The translations under genes were made by a program, and so were the position numbers. DNA of 64,000 nt. Source: Pseudarthrobacter polychromogenes (GTDB lineage Bacteria > Actinomycetota > Actinomycetes > Actinomycetales > Micrococcaceae). Below, piece by piece: positions 27,100 through 38,910 of the stretch (position 1 is the first letter of the stretch; every line of letters begins with the position of its first letter). The DNA lies in NCBI RefSeq assembly GCF_014644495.1, contig NZ_BMKU01000001.1, forward strand, positions 558,001 through 622,000, written 5' to 3'. Below the pieces are notes generated by a model. The model saw only the letters and a program-made list of their open reading frames with translations, searched no databases and was not told where the DNA came from.

Positions 27100-28037
27100 T
27101 TGTAGACCTGCCTGACACCACAACCTCTACGGTTTCCAAGAAGATCATGTCCCTGCGCGAGCAGGGCGGCGTGATCGCCCTGGGCCGGGTGCTCACCCTC
27201 GTGGTGGTCACCAAGTCCGGGCTTGAGGAAGAAGCCATCGAGGCCGCCAACGAGGCCAGCCGTGAACACCCCTGCCGGATCATTGTCCTGGCCGACGCCG
27301 GAGCTACGGCCCCGGACCGCCTGGACGCCCAGATCCGCGTGGGTGGTGACGCCGGCGCCTCCGAGGTGATCGTGCTGCGCGGCTACGGACAGCTCTCCCA
27401 CGAGAGCGAATCCCTGGTGGCCGCGCTGCTGCTCCCGGACGCACCGATCGTGGCCTGGTGGCCGCACGGCGCCCCGGAGAACGCCTGCGAGACCTCCATC
27501 GGGAGGATCGCCCACCGCCGCATCACCGACTCCGCCAACGAACCTGACCCGCAGCGTGCCCTGGAGAACATCAGGTCCACCTATAAAGCCGGGGACACCG
27601 ACCTCGCCTGGACCCGGCTGACCAACTGGCGCATCCAGCTTGCTGCCGTCCTTGACCAGGTGGACTCCTCCCCCGTCACGTCCGTGGCCGTCGAGGGAGC
27701 CTCGGATTCGCCGAGCACCATCCTCCTCGCGGCCTGGCTGACGCTCACCCTGGACGCGCCGGTCACCATCGTCGCCGACCCTGCCGGGACGGGCATCCGG
27801 CGCGTTCGGCTGACACGGCCCGGCGGGGACATCCAGCTCTTCCGGCCGGGATTGTCCGTGGCCGAGCTGACCCAGCCCGGCCAGCCGGCGCAGCGGATTT
27901 CGCTTCCGCGCCGCAGCCTGCGGGACTGCCTCGCCGAGGAGCTCCGCCGCCTGGACCCCGACGAGGTGTTTGGGGAAGTGATTACTATTGGACTGCCACG
28001 TACCAATCTAAGGAGCGTCCGACCCAGTGAGCGTTGA
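27096..28037 (+). CDS. opcA: glucose-6-phosphate dehydrogenase assembly protein OpcA
   Basis: A 313-residue protein found in actinobacteria and cyanobacteria that activates or assembles G6PDH. The pattern is canonical: LREQGGVIALGRVLTLVVVT near residue 25 and the ASEVIVLRGYGQ and LLLPDAPIVAWWP segments. It overlaps zwf by 4 bases and pgl by 11 bases, consistent with tightly coupled synthesis of partners. Confidence 0.93.
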   Translation: MIVDLPDTTTSTVSKKIMSLREQGGVIALGRVLTLVVVTKSGLEEEAIEAANEASREHPCRIIVLADAGATAPDRLDAQIRVGGDAGASEVIVLRGYGQLSHESESLVAALLLPDAPIVAWWPHGAPENACETSIGRIAHRRITDSANEPDPQRALENIRSTYKAGDTDLAWTRLTNWRIQLAAVLDQVDSSPVTSVAVEGASDSPSTILLAAWLTLTLDAPVTIVADPAGTGIRRVRLTRPGGDIQLFRPGLSVAELTQPGQPAQRISLPRRSLRDCLAEELRRLDPDEVFGEVITIGLPRTNLRSVRPSER

Positions 28038-28845
28038 CCCAAGAGTAAGCATTCATCCTGACTCGTCCGTCCTGATGGCCGCCATCGCCGCCCGCCTCAT
28101 CACAAAGCTTGTTGATGTGCAGGATAAGTTCGGCGAGGCCACCGTGGTGCTGACCGGCGGAACCGTGGGCATCGGCACGCTCAAGGCTGTTGCGGACTCC
28201 CCGGCGGCTCCGGCCGTCGACTGGTCCAAGGTGAATTTCTGGTGGGGCGACGAACGCTTCCTTCCCGGCGGCGACCCGGACCGGAATACCACCCAGGCGT
28301 TCGAGGCCCTGCTCTCGCACATTCCTGTGGACCCTGAACGGATCCACGAGCCCGGAACCTCGGATGACTTCGGCAGCCCCGAAGAGGCGGCCGAGGACTA
28401 CGCCCAGAGGCTTCGCGAAGCTGCGGCGGCCGAGCACGCCGCGGACATGTCGGATGACCGGCCCGAGGAACCCGCCGCGCTCCCCCGCCTGGACGTTGTC
28501 CTGTTGGGTGTGGGCCCCGACGCACACATCGCCTCGCTCTTTCCTGAGCAGGGCGGCGTCCGCGAAAAGGAACGCACCGTGGTGGGTGTCCGGAATTCAC
28601 CCAAGCCGCCGCCGCTCCGGGTTTCCCTGACGCTGCCGGCCATCAACACCGCTTCTGAGGTGTGGATGGTGGTGGCAGGAGAGGACAAGGCCGGCGCGGT
28701 AGGGCTGGCCCTGGCGGGCGCCAACCCGGTGCAGGTACCCGCAGCAGGACCGCGGGGTACGTCCCGGACCCTGTGGCTTATTGACGAGAACGCCGCGTCA
28801 CGTGTCCCGCAGCAGCTCGTCCGCAAGGACGCCGCGGGCGCGTAG
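28027..28845 (+). CDS. pgl: 6-phosphogluconolactonase (DevB/Pgl type)
   Basis: A 272-residue enzyme hydrolysing the lactone made by Zwf. Motifs: LTGGTVGIGTL near residue 40, WWGDERFLPGGDPDRN near 75 and GVGPDAHIASLFP near 160, all typical of the NagB-fold lactonases. About 20 residues around 130-150 (RPEEPAALP) look like an extra loop. The GTG start lies inside the opcA end. The last 48 bases overlap the 3' end of convergent rbpA. Confidence 0.93.
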   Translation: MSVDPRVSIHPDSSVLMAAIAARLITKLVDVQDKFGEATVVLTGGTVGIGTLKAVADSPAAPAVDWSKVNFWWGDERFLPGGDPDRNTTQAFEALLSHIPVDPERIHEPGTSDDFGSPEEAAEDYAQRLREAAAAEHAADMSDDRPEEPAALPRLDVVLLGVGPDAHIASLFPEQGGVREKERTVVGVRNSPKPPPLRVSLTLPAINTASEVWMVVAGEDKAGAVGLALAGANPVQVPAAGPRGTSRTLWLIDENAASRVPQQLVRKDAAGA

Positions 28846-29190
28846 TTTTTCCAGCGCTCCGGCCAGGACGTCTTCGGCGTCCTGGCCGGAGCGCCGTTCT
28901 TTAACGTATTCGAGGTGTGTCTTGTAGCCGTCGTCCATGGCGTCCGCGGCCGCCGCTGACTGCCCGTCCCGTGATGCGGGTGCTCCACAGCGCCGGCAGT
29001 CCCACACCAGCGGAATCTGGTCCTCCGGAAGCTTGACGAAAACCGGCCTTGTCTCGTGCCCCTTGGCGCACCAATAGGAAACCTGGATACGGGGCAGGGC
29101 CTTGCCGTGATCCTCTGACTCGAAGCTGAAACCCGTCCCTTCCGTGACGCCCGCACGGGTGCCGCGGAAGCCTGACGCCGGATGAATCAT
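28798..29190 (-). CDS. rbpA: RNA polymerase-binding protein RbpA
   Basis: A 130-residue actinobacterial transcription factor that binds RNA polymerase and the primary sigma factor and stabilises open complexes. The beta-barrel core (residues about 30-80) has SYWCAKGHETRPVF and WDCRRCGAPA, giving three cysteines that could hold zinc in some family members; the C-terminal sigma-interacting helix includes KTHLEYVKERRS. GGAG precedes the ATG. The gene ends inside the pgl coding region, and its 3' part carries the pgl terminator. A SigR-type promoter lies upstream. Confidence 0.95.
   Translation of the reverse strand: MIHPASGFRGTRAGVTEGTGFSFESEDHGKALPRIQVSYWCAKGHETRPVFVKLPEDQIPLVWDCRRCGAPASRDGQSAAAADAMDDGYKTHLEYVKERRSGQDAEDVLAGALEKLRARGVLADELLRDT
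28854..28894 (+). terminator. terminator of the pentose phosphate operon, inside rbpA
   Basis: A 17-bp perfect stem (GCGCTCCGGCCAGGACG and complement) with a 7-base loop containing TTCG begins 9 bases after the pgl stop and is followed by TTCTTT. It is at the same time rbpA coding sequence, read as SGQDAEDVLAGAL on the other strand. Confidence 0.8.
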
Positions 29191-29216
29191 CGAAGGACTC
29201 CTGCCTGCTCAAACAG

Positions 29217-29251
29217 AAACTGTGGCTGTCGGGAACCGACAGCCACAGTTT
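29217..29251 (-). terminator. terminator of the gap-pgk-tpiA-secG operon
   Basis: A perfect 16-bp stem (AAACTGTGGCTGTCGG and complement) with a 3-base loop, 59 bases after the secG stop, ending in a T-rich stretch on the minus strand. Confidence 0.88.
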
Positions 29252-29258
29252 AGTTCCC
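29234..29258 (-). promoter_or_regulatory. SigR/SigH-type promoter of rbpA
   Basis: On the minus strand the sequence reads GGGAAC, 16 bases, then GTT, matching the oxidative-stress sigma consensus of Streptomyces SigR and mycobacterial SigH. In Streptomyces coelicolor rbpA is a known SigR target. The promoter is physically merged with the secG terminator: its -10 and spacer are the terminator stem. Confidence 0.65.
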
Positions 29259-29309
29259 TGACCCGCGCGGCGGCAGTGCCCGCGCGGTGCCTTTTCCCGG
29301 GTTAGGGGA

Positions 29310-29564
29310 TCAGGAGTCGGCGCCGCTGAAGCGCATGATCAGGCCCAGTGCGATGATGACCATTCCCCAGGTGACGCCCAGGACAACGGTGAACCTGTTC
29401 AGGTTGCGTTCGGCAACGCCGGAGGAGCTGAGGCCTGAGCTCATGCCGCCGCCGAACATGTCCGACATCCCGCCGCCCCGTCCCTTGTGGAGGAGGATGA
29501 GCAGCGTCAGCAGGAGGCTGGTGATGCCCAGGAGGATCTGCAGAATGACATGAAGAACGTCCAC
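29310..29564 (-). CDS. secG: preprotein translocase subunit SecG
   Basis: An 84-residue protein with two hydrophobic segments (about 5-25 and 58-78), the small subunit of the SecYEG channel. The first helix ends in LLHKGRGGGMSDMFGGG, the hallmark SecG loop. It starts with GTG 50 bases after tpiA and is the last gene of the glycolysis operon, a common actinobacterial arrangement. Confidence 0.93.
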   Translation of the reverse strand: MDVLHVILQILLGITSLLLTLLILLHKGRGGGMSDMFGGGMSSGLSSSGVAERNLNRFTVVLGVTWGMVIIALGLIMRFSGADS

Positions 29565-29614
29565 GACGGCCTTTCAGGAAGTTGGAATTGCGGGAGTGTG
29601 CGCGGCGGGACGGA

Positions 29615-30430
<816 letters not shown>

Positions 30431-30542
30431 GTATTCTCCAAAAAGTACTAGATAAGTGTTCGGCCGGCAGGCTGCCGTGGGCAACCTGCCGGCCGGAGGG
30501 ACTGAAGGGTCAGGTACTGCTGCCGGAAGTACCGGGCAGGGC

Positions 30543-31769
30543 CTACCGGTCCAGGACGCTGAGCCCCGGCAGTTCCTTGCCTTCGAGGTATTCCAGGCTC
30601 GCACCGCCGCCGGTGGAAATATGGCCGAACTGGTCGTCGGCGAACCCGAGCGTACGGACCGCAGCGGCTGAGTCGCCGCCGCCCACCACAGTGAACGCTT
30701 CGGTTTCGGTGAGGGCCTGGGCGATGGCGCGGGTGCCGGCGGAGAAGGCTTCAAACTCGAAGACCCCCATCGGACCGTTCCAGAACACCGTCCTGGCTCC
30801 CTTGATCCGCTCGGCGAATGCTGCGGCCGAGTCCGGTCCAATGTCCAGTCCGATGCCCTGGGCTCCGAAGCTGCTGCCCTCGATGTTGTCCGCGGGGACG
30901 GTCTCGTGGGCGGCGTCTGCCGCGAACTTCTCCGCCACCACGACGTCCGTGGGCACGACGAACTCCGTACCCGCATCCGCTGCGCGCTTAAGGTAGTCCT
31001 GGACCACGGGAATCTGGTCCTCCTCGAGCAGGCTGGAGGCCACCTTGTGCCCAGCTGCGGCAAGGAACGTGAAGAGCATTCCGCCGCCCACCAGGATGGT
31101 GTCAGCCTTGCCCAGCAGGTTGTCGATGACGGCCAGCTTGTCCGAGACCTTGGAGCCGCCGAGCACCACCACATAGGGGCGCTGGGTGTCCGTGGTGAGC
31201 TTCCGCAGGACCTCAACCTCGGTGTGCACAAGGTCGCCAAGGTAGGACGGAAGCCGGGTGGCGACGTCGTAGACGCTGGCGTGCTTGCGGTGCACGGCCC
31301 CGAAGGCGTCGTCCACGTAGGCGCCGTTGTCACCGGTCAGGGCCACCAGCTCGTCAGCGAAGGCGCCGCGCTCGGCGTCGTCCTTGCTGGTTTCGCGGGG
31401 ATCGAACCGGACGTTCTCGAGGACGAGGACCTCACCGTCCTGGAGGGACGCTGCTGCTTCCCTGGCGGCGCTGCCGACAGTGTCGGCGGCGAGGGTGACC
31501 TTGAAGCCGGCCAGTTCAGCCAGGCGGCTTGCTGCGGGCCGAAGGGAGTATTTCTCCTCGGGAGCGCCCTTGGGGCGTCCGAGGTGGGCTGTTACCAGCA
31601 CGCGGGCACCGGCGTCCGTGAGCTTTGACAGCACTGGCAGTGAGGCCTTGATGCGGCCGTCGTCAGTGACTGTAGAGCCGTCGAGCGGCACATTCAGGTC
31701 ACTTCGAACCAGAATGTACCGCCCGCGGACACCTTCAGCGATGAGTTCGTTGAGGGTGTTTGATGTCAT
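30543..31769 (-). CDS. pgk: phosphoglycerate kinase
   Basis: A 408-residue kinase transferring the acyl phosphate of 1,3-bisphosphoglycerate to ADP. Signature [10 protein letters not shown] lies near residue 20, followed by [11 protein letters not shown], and the nucleotide site includes GGSKVSDKL and [12 protein letters not shown]. Its ATG is 10 bases after the gap stop. Confidence 0.96.
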   Translation of the reverse strand: MTSNTLNELIAEGVRGRYILVRSDLNVPLDGSTVTDDGRIKASLPVLSKLTDAGARVLVTAHLGRPKGAPEEKYSLRPAASRLAELAGFKVTLAADTVGSAAREAAASLQDGEVLVLENVRFDPRETSKDDAERGAFADELVALTGDNGAYVDDAFGAVHRKHASVYDVATRLPSYLGDLVHTEVEVLRKLTTDTQRPYVVVLGGSKVSDKLAVIDNLLGKADTILVGGGMLFTFLAAAGHKVASSLLEEDQIPVVQDYLKRAADAGTEFVVPTDVVVAEKFAADAAHETVPADNIEGSSFGAQGIGLDIGPDSAAAFAERIKGARTVFWNGPMGVFEFEAFSAGTRAIAQALTETEAFTVVGGGDSAAAVRTLGFADDQFGHISTGGGASLEYLEGKELPGLSVLDR

Positions 31770-31779
31770 GTGTCTAACC

Positions 31780-32907
<1,128 letters not shown>

Positions 32908-32940
32908 TCATTGCTGAAGGCTAACCGCCTTCCGTGACCT

Positions 32941-32946
32941 ATCTTA
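32941..32946 (-). promoter_or_regulatory. -10 box of the gap operon
   Basis: TAAGAT on the minus strand, about 150 bases before the gap start. TTGCGG at 32966-32971 is a possible -35 with a long 19-base spacer, and would lie inside the sodA terminator stem. Confidence 0.4.
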
Positions 32947-32956
32947 CGTTTAACTT

Positions 32957-32986
32957 GGTCCGCCCCCGCAAGTGCGGGGGCGGACC
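32957..32986 (-). terminator. sodA terminator
   Basis: A 14-bp perfect stem (GGTCCGCCCCCGCA and complement) with a 2-base loop, 66 bases after the sodA stop, followed by AAGTTAAACG on the minus strand, so without a strong T run. Confidence 0.75.
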
Positions 32987-33052
32987 GTCCACATCCCGGC
33001 CGATATATGTCCGGATTGTGAAGTTTGTTACACCGCGGTGCGGCCCACCTCA

Positions 33053-33679
33053 CTACGGGAGGGTGATGAGTCCCGTGGCGTTGGTGCGGGCGGCTTCGAA
33101 GCGCTTGGCGACGTCGGCCCAGTTGACGATGTTCCAGAACGCCTTGACGTAGTCCGCCTTCACGTTCACGTAGTCCAGGTAGAAGGCGTGCTCCCACATG
33201 TCCAGCATCAGCAGCGGGGTGGTGCCCAGCGCAACGTTGCCCTGCTGGTCGTAGAGCTGCTCGATGACCAGGTTGCCGCCGATGGGCTCGTAGGCGAGGA
33301 AGCCCCAGCCGGAGCCCTGCAGGCCAAGCGCTGCCGCGGAGAACTGGGCACGGAACGCGTCGAAGGAGCCGAAGGCGTCATCGATGGCCGCTGCGAGTTC
33401 ACCCTCGGGCTTGTCGCCGCCGTCCGGGGAGAGGTTGTTCCAGAACACCGAGTGATTGACGTGCCCTCCGGTGTGGAATGCCAGGTCCTTGGAGAGCCGG
33501 TTGATGTTGGCGAAGTCGCCCTTCTCCCGGGCTTCCGCCAGCTGGGCCAGGGCGTTGTTGGCGCCGGCCACGTAGGCTGCGTGGTGCTTGCTGTGGTGCA
33601 GCTCCATGATGCGCGCGGAAATGTGCGGCTCCAGGGCGGCGTAATCGTAGCTGAGTTCGGGCAATACGTACTCGGTCAC
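33053..33679 (-). CDS. sodA: superoxide dismutase, Mn-type by sequence
   Basis: A 208-residue Fe/Mn superoxide dismutase. Metal ligands are visible in [16 protein letters not shown] and [11 protein letters not shown]. In M. tuberculosis Fe-SOD the residue in VYDHQTN is His145; here the segment is LYDQQGN with Gln, the form linked to manganese use. GTG at 33679 is chosen over ATG at 33703 because GGAGG sits 5 bases upstream of it. Confidence 0.93.
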   Translation of the reverse strand: MTEYVLPELSYDYAALEPHISARIMELHHSKHHAAYVAGANNALAQLAEAREKGDFANINRLSKDLAFHTGGHVNHSVFWNNLSPDGGDKPEGELAAAIDDAFGSFDAFRAQFSAAALGLQGSGWGFLAYEPIGGNLVIEQLYDQQGNVALGTTPLLMLDMWEHAFYLDYVNVKADYVKAFWNIVNWADVAKRFEAARTNATGLITLP

Positions 33680-33735
33680 AAAATCCTCCAATATCGTGGA
33701 CATTCGGTCCGGTTGGTAACTCTCGGATTATGCAT

Positions 33736-33754
33736 CCGGGCGGCTGGCGCCCGG
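33736..33754. terminator. weak hairpin between whiA and sodA
   Basis: CCGGGCG-GCTGG-CGCCCGG, a 7-bp stem 25 bases after the whiA stop. The T run (TTTTT) is on the plus-strand side, the wrong side for whiA, so function as the whiA terminator is uncertain. Confidence 0.35.
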
Positions 33755-33778
33755 AATCTTTTTGATTCTATGGGGCTG

Positions 33779-34759
33779 TCACTCGTCCAGCATTTCAGGC
33801 GTCACATTGGCGTCGGTCCCCGGAATGCCAAGATCGAGCGCCCGCTTGTCCGCCATGGCCAGCAGCCGGCGGATCCTGCCTGCAATGGCGTCCTTGGTCA
33901 TGACCGGGTCCGCCAGGCGTCCCAGCTCATCCAGGCTGGCCTGCTTGTGCGCCACCCGGAGTTCACCGGCGTACTTCAGGTGGTCCGGAACGTCGTCGCC
34001 AAGGATCTCAAGCGCACGGTCCACGCGTGCTCCCGCCGCCACGGCCGCTTGGGCGGAGCGGCGCAGGTTGGCGTCGTCGAAGTTGGCCAGGCGGTTGGCG
34101 GTGGCGCGGACTTCCTTGCGCATCCGCCGTTCCTCCCACACCATCAGCGCATCGTGGGCGCCCATCCGGGTGAGGAGGGCCGCGATGGTGTCGCCGTCGC
34201 GGATGACCACCCGGTCAACGCCGCGGACTTCGCGGGCCTTCGCCTGGATGTCCAGCCGGCGTGCCGCGCCCACGAGCGCCAGGGCGGACTCCGGCCCCGG
34301 GCAGGTGACCTCCAGGGAAGAAGACCGTCCGGGTTCCGTCAGTGAACCGTGCGCCAGGAAGGCGCCGCGCCAGACGGCTTCGGCGTCAGCGGCGGAACCG
34401 TTGACGACGGCGGACGGCAGCCCGCGCACGGGACGGCCGCGGCCGTCGAGGAGGCCCGTCTGGCGTGCCAGCGCCTCGCCGTCGCGGACCACCCGGACCA
34501 CGTAGCGGCTGGCGCGGCGCAGTCCGCCGGCGGAGACCACGATGATTTCGCTCTGGTGTCCGTAGACTTCGGCGATGGCTGCCCGCAGGCGCCGGGCGGT
34601 GGAGGCGAGGTCCACTTCCGCCTCGATGACGATCCGGCCGGAGATGATGTGCAGCCCGCCCGCAAAGCGGAGCATGGCGGAGACCTCGGCCTTGCGCACT
34701 GATGACTTTTTGATGTCCAGACGGGACAGTTCTTCTTTGACCGATGCTGTCAGTGCCAT
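33779..34759 (-). CDS. whiA: WhiA, DNA-binding regulator of cell division/sporulation
   Basis: A 326-residue protein with a degenerate LAGLIDADG-like N-terminal region (about 15-190) and a C-terminal helix-turn-helix (about 230-315, including [22 protein letters not shown]). In Streptomyces it activates sporulation genes with WhiB; in non-sporulating actinobacteria it probably affects division. It is last in the conserved cluster uvrC-rapZ-yvcK-whiA, 9 bases after yvcK. Confidence 0.95.
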   Translation of the reverse strand: MALTASVKEELSRLDIKKSSVRKAEVSAMLRFAGGLHIISGRIVIEAEVDLASTARRLRAAIAEVYGHQSEIIVVSAGGLRRASRYVVRVVRDGEALARQTGLLDGRGRPVRGLPSAVVNGSAADAEAVWRGAFLAHGSLTEPGRSSSLEVTCPGPESALALVGAARRLDIQAKAREVRGVDRVVIRDGDTIAALLTRMGAHDALMVWEERRMRKEVRATANRLANFDDANLRRSAQAAVAAGARVDRALEILGDDVPDHLKYAGELRVAHKQASLDELGRLADPVMTKDAIAGRIRRLLAMADKRALDLGIPGTDANVTPEMLDE

Positions 34760-34768
34760 GGCACCTTC

Positions 34769-35785
34769 CTAACTGTTCCCAAAAATGTCCTGGTACGCCG
34801 TCGCCAGACGCAAGGGGTCGTGGACGGGACGGCGGCCCGACGCCCCTACTTTACCCAAGACCACCTCGGCGCCGATCATCGCGGCGGCTTTCTCGAACTC
34901 CTGCCGGTCCGGGACGGAGGCGGGATCGGCAAGGACCACGTCCACGCTGAACCCGGGAGCGTAGCGCCGGAGCACGTCCAGGTGGTCGGCGGCGGTCATG
35001 CCCGTTGTTTCCTTCGTGTCCGTGGCCAGGTTCATGGTCAGGCAGCGCTTGGCCGGTGTCTGGCACAGTGCCTGGCGCATCTCGGGCAGGAGGAGGTGCG
35101 GCAGCACGGAGGTATACCAGGAGCCGGGGCCAAGGATCACCCAGTCCGCGAGCTCGATGGCCGTGAGGGCTTCGACGCAGGCCGGGGCTGCCTCGGGCAG
35201 GAGCCGCACCTGCTCCAGGGACCCTGCCACCGCACAGCGGGCCTGTCCCCGGATGGTCTGGAGGGCGGTGCCGCCGTCCGGGGCGTTGACGCGCACATCC
35301 CCCTCGATGGTGAGAGGCACGGTGGACATGGGCAATACCTGGCCGCGGGCCCCCAGCAGTGCGCCTGCCCACCTGAGCCCGGCGACGGCGTCGCCCAACA
35401 GTTCCCAGAGGGTCACAATGAGGAGGTTTCCCATGGCATGTTCGTCCAGGGATCCGCCCGGGCCCCGGCCGGGACGGAAGCGGTGCTGCATGACGTCCCG
35501 CCAGGTGCGTCCCCAGTCGGTGTCGTCGCACAGGGCGGACAGCGCCATCCTCAGGTCGCCGGGCGGAAGGACGCCGTACTCTTCGCGCAGGCGCCCGGAA
35601 GATCCGCCGTCGTCCGCTACTGTCACCACGGCCGTCAGGTCGGAGGTGAGCAGGCGCAGGGCGGAGAGTGAGGCGGACAGGCCGTGGCCGCCGCCCAAGG
35701 CAACAACGTTGGGCCCCTTGTCATGCTGGCCCGCTGCGGACCCCGCGGGCGGGACCAGCGGCAGGGCGCCGGTGAACAGCGACAT
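34769..35785 (-). CDS. yvcK: YvcK/GlmR-type UDP-sugar-binding protein
   Basis: A 338-residue protein with the glycine-rich GGGHGLSASLSALR motif (about residues 31-44), ADDGGSSGRLREEYG, and GPGSWYTSVLPHLL. Members bind UDP-N-acetylglucosamine and affect cell-wall precursor supply and carbon metabolism. It overlaps the rapZ stop by one base (TAATG), showing coupled translation. Confidence 0.93.
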   Translation of the reverse strand: MSLFTGALPLVPPAGSAAGQHDKGPNVVALGGGHGLSASLSALRLLTSDLTAVVTVADDGGSSGRLREEYGVLPPGDLRMALSALCDDTDWGRTWRDVMQHRFRPGRGPGGSLDEHAMGNLLIVTLWELLGDAVAGLRWAGALLGARGQVLPMSTVPLTIEGDVRVNAPDGGTALQTIRGQARCAVAGSLEQVRLLPEAAPACVEALTAIELADWVILGPGSWYTSVLPHLLLPEMRQALCQTPAKRCLTMNLATDTKETTGMTAADHLDVLRRYAPGFSVDVVLADPASVPDRQEFEKAAAMIGAEVVLGKVGASGRRPVHDPLRLATAYQDIFGNS

Positions 35786-36708
35786 TACTCCCGGCCCAGA
35801 TCCCGGTGGGTGGTGGTCACCGTGACTCTTGGGTACTGCGCCAGCTTCTTGGAAAGCTCGACGGCGACCGCCACCGAGCGGTGCTTGCCGCCCGTGCAGC
35901 CCACCGCGATGGTGGCGTAGTGCTTGTTCTCGCGGCGGTAGCCGTCCAGGACAGGCTCCAGTGCCATGACGTAGCGGTCCACGAAGTTCTTGACGCCCTC
36001 GGCCTCAAGCACGTAGTCGCTGACGTCCTTGTCCAGGCCAGTGTGCGGGCGCAGTTGGGGCACCCAGTGCGGGTTGGGGATGAACCTGACGTCGGCCACA
36101 TAGTTGGCGTCCACGGGCAGGCCGTACTTGAAGCCGAAGCTCATGACGTTCAGGCGCAGGGCTACGGGACCGGTTTCGCTGAACAGTTCGGTGATGGCCG
36201 TGGCGAGGCCGTGCACGTTGTAGCCGGACGTATCCAGCACGACGTCGGAGCTGTCGCGGAGTTCCTGCAGCAGCTCACGTTCGGCAGCGATTCCGTCCAG
36301 GATGCGGCCGCCGCCCTGCAGCGGGTGCGGCCGGCGGCCCTGTTCGAACCTTCGGACCAGGACGTTGTCGCTGGCATCAAGGAAGAGCACGCGGAAGGTG
36401 ACACCGCTGGCGGCCAGGGCTCCCAGCGCAGCGCGGATATCCGCGAACAGGCCCTTGCTGCGGACGTCGATGACCACGGCGAGCCTCGGAATGGACTGCG
36501 GGGCGTGGGACACCAGCTCCGCCAGGGTACCCAGCATCTGCGGCGGCAGGTTCTCCACGACGTACCAGCCGTGGTCCTCGAGGGCGTCAGCGGCTGTGCT
36601 CCGCCCGGCTCCGGACATTCCGGTGACCACCAGCAGCTCCGCTTCGAGGGGCTTGACGGGCTGCAGCCCGTCCTCCCCGGCTCCGGATTCCGCCGTCGTG
36701 TCTGCCAT
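35785..36708 (-). CDS. rapZ: RapZ-family nucleotide-binding protein
   Basis: A 307-residue P-loop protein. Walker A is GMSGAGRST (residues 30-38), with Arg in place of the common Lys, as in many actinobacteria. The C-terminal domain has [17 protein letters not shown] and [10 protein letters not shown], which bind small metabolites in E. coli RapZ. There it directs degradation of the GlmZ small RNA; the actinobacterial role is not settled. It sits between uvrC and yvcK. Confidence 0.93.
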   Translation of the reverse strand: MADTTAESGAGEDGLQPVKPLEAELLVVTGMSGAGRSTAADALEDHGWYVVENLPPQMLGTLAELVSHAPQSIPRLAVVIDVRSKGLFADIRAALGALAASGVTFRVLFLDASDNVLVRRFEQGRRPHPLQGGGRILDGIAAERELLQELRDSSDVVLDTSGYNVHGLATAITELFSETGPVALRLNVMSFGFKYGLPVDANYVADVRFIPNPHWVPQLRPHTGLDKDVSDYVLEAEGVKNFVDRYVMALEPVLDGYRRENKHYATIAVGCTGGKHRSVAVAVELSKKLAQYPRVTVTTTHRDLGRE

Positions 36709-36798
36709 TAAGTCCGCCCCGTTTCTGTTGTTGTCCCGCAGGCTGCCGCGTTGGCGGAAACCCCGTTCTTTACCCTAGCCAAGTTTCAGGGAACTCCG

Positions 36799-38832
36799 CT
36801 AAGTTTCGATCACTTCGCCGGTGGTCATATTGATGGCCGGCACCGGTGCCGCTCCGGGCCCGTCCGGCGCGAAGTGGTTGACGATCGCGCCGGCCAGGGC
36901 CGGCCCGATGCCTTTCGCCTGCGACAGCTCCGCGGCCGAGGCTGCCTTGACGCCCTTGACCGAGCCGAAGTGGGCCAGCAGTGCCTTGCGCTTGGACGCG
37001 CCGAGCCCCGGCACCCCGTCCAGTGCGGAGACGGTCATCGCTTTCCCCCGCTTTTGCCGGTGGAAGGAGATGGCGAAACGGTGCGCCTCGTCCCGGATCC
37101 GCTGAAGCAGGTACAGCCCCTGCGATGTCCTGGGCAGGATCACCGGGAAGTCACTGTCCGGCAGCCATACTTCCTCCAGGCGCTTGGCCAGGCCCACCAC
37201 GTAGACGTCCACGATCCCCAGGTCCGCGAGGGCGCGGGCTGCAGCGTTGACCTGGGGCTTGCCGCCGTCCACCACCACCAGGTTGGGCGGGTAGGCGAAC
37301 TTCGCCCGCGGCGCCGGCGTGGTGGTGTCCAGGGAGCTGTCCTGTCCCTGTGCCGGGTTGGAGTCCGGCGTGGGGTCCGTGTCCGCCCCGCCAGCGGCAC
37401 CGCCCAGGGCGGCCTCATCCACCTGTGCCGACTTGTCCTGGAGGTAGTGGCGGAACCGGCGCGTCAGCACGTCGTGCATGGCCGCGGTATCGTCCGCCGC
37501 GGCGGGTCCGGTGACCGAGAACTTCCGGTAGTCGGATTTCTTGGGCAGTCCGTCCTCCACCACCACCATGGAGGCCACCACGTTGGTGCCCTGGACGTGC
37601 GAGACGTCGAAGCATTCGATCCGCAGGAGCGGGACCGGAAGGTCCAGCGCCTCCTGCAGTTCCTGGAGCGCCTGGGACCTCACGGTCAGGTCCCCGGCGC
37701 GCCGCGTCTTGTGCAGTTTCAGGGCGTGTTCGGCGTTCTCCCTCACCGTGGACAGCAATGTAGCCTTGTCCCCCCGCTGCGGCACGCGGATATCAACCTT
37801 GGCACCCCGGAGTCCGCCGAGCCACTGCGCCAGCTCGTCGGCGTTGCTTGGGGTGACGGGCACCAGGACCTCCCGGGGAAGCCTTCCGTGGCTGTCGCCG
37901 TCTTCACCGTAAACCTGCTGCAGCAGATGCTCCACAAGGTCCGGGGTGGTGGAATCCTCCACTTTTTCAACCACCCAGCCGCGCTGGCCGCGGATCCGGC
38001 CGCCGCGGACGTGGAACACCTGGACGGCGGCCTCGAGTTCGTCCTCGTGCAGCGCGAAGATATCGGCGTCGGTCTCGTCTGCGAGCACAACGGCGTTGCG
38101 TTCAAAGACCTTGCGCAGGGCGGTGATGTCATCGCGGACCCGGGCGGCGCGCTCGTAGTCAAGCTCGGCCACGGCTTCGGCCATCTGCTTTTCCAGCTTG
38201 ACGATGAAGCGCTTGGCTTCCCCGCCCATGAAGGCGCAGAAGTCCTCGGCCAGGGCACGGTGGTCCGGCGGGGAAATCCGGCCCACGCAGGGGGCTGAAC
38301 ACTTGTCGATATAGCCCAGGAGGCAGGGCCGGCCGCTGGCTTCCGCGCGCTTGAACACACCGGCGCTGCAGCTCCGCACCGGAAAGACGCGGAGCAGGGT
38401 GTCCATGGTTTCGCGGATGGCACCGGCGGTGTAGGGGCCGAAGTAGCGGGTGCCCTTCCGTTTGTCGCCGCGCATCACCTGGACGCGCGGATACTTCTCG
38501 TTCAGGGTCACGGCCAGGTATGGGTAGGTCTTATCGTCCCGGAAGACCACGTTGAAACGCGGCTTGAATTCTTTGATCCAGGTGTACTCCAGCTGCAGCG
38601 ACTCAAGCTCGCTGCCCACCACGGTCCACTCGACGCTGCTGGCCGCGTGGACCATGGCGTAGGTCTTGGGCAGCAGTCCGGCGGGGTTGGCGAAGTAGGA
38701 GTTCAGGCGGGAGCGCAGGCTTTTCGCCTTCCCCACGTAGATCACCCGGCCGTGCTGGTCACGGAACCGGTACACCCCGGGGTTGGTGGGAATTTCACCC
38801 GTCTTGGGCCTGTAACTTGCTGGATTTGCCAC
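36799..38832 (-). CDS. uvrC: excinuclease ABC subunit C
   Basis: A 677-residue nuclease subunit that makes both cuts around DNA damage. The GIY-YIG domain is at residues about 15-95 (GVYRFRD...[14 protein letters not shown]), a UVR domain about 205-240, the RNase H-like domain about 390-580 ([16 protein letters not shown]), and tandem helix-hairpin-helix motifs near 615-660 ([25 protein letters not shown]). An acidic, Pro-rich insert near 470-500 ([15 protein letters not shown]) is probably disordered. The GTG start has a -10 box 6 bases upstream. Confidence 0.95.
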   Translation of the reverse strand: MANPASYRPKTGEIPTNPGVYRFRDQHGRVIYVGKAKSLRSRLNSYFANPAGLLPKTYAMVHAASSVEWTVVGSELESLQLEYTWIKEFKPRFNVVFRDDKTYPYLAVTLNEKYPRVQVMRGDKRKGTRYFGPYTAGAIRETMDTLLRVFPVRSCSAGVFKRAEASGRPCLLGYIDKCSAPCVGRISPPDHRALAEDFCAFMGGEAKRFIVKLEKQMAEAVAELDYERAARVRDDITALRKVFERNAVVLADETDADIFALHEDELEAAVQVFHVRGGRIRGQRGWVVEKVEDSTTPDLVEHLLQQVYGEDGDSHGRLPREVLVPVTPSNADELAQWLGGLRGAKVDIRVPQRGDKATLLSTVRENAEHALKLHKTRRAGDLTVRSQALQELQEALDLPVPLLRIECFDVSHVQGTNVVASMVVVEDGLPKKSDYRKFSVTGPAAADDTAAMHDVLTRRFRHYLQDKSAQVDEAALGGAAGGADTDPTPDSNPAQGQDSSLDTTTPAPRAKFAYPPNLVVVDGGKPQVNAAARALADLGIVDVYVVGLAKRLEEVWLPDSDFPVILPRTSQGLYLLQRIRDEAHRFAISFHRQKRGKAMTVSALDGVPGLGASKRKALLAHFGSVKGVKAASAAELSQAKGIGPALAGAIVNHFAPDGPGAAPVPAINMTTGEVIET

Positions 38833-38838
38833 CTATAC

Positions 38839-38844
38839 AGTCTA
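38839..38844 (-). promoter_or_regulatory. -10 box for a leaderless uvrC transcript
   Basis: TAGACT on the minus strand ends 6 bases before the GTG at 38832. No ribosome-binding sequence is present. Confidence 0.5.
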
Positions 38845-38910
38845 CTGAGGCGCGCCGGTTAGAAAATTCCACCCGGCCTCCTGCGCACAGCCGAGGCCAG
38901 CGGTTTTCTG

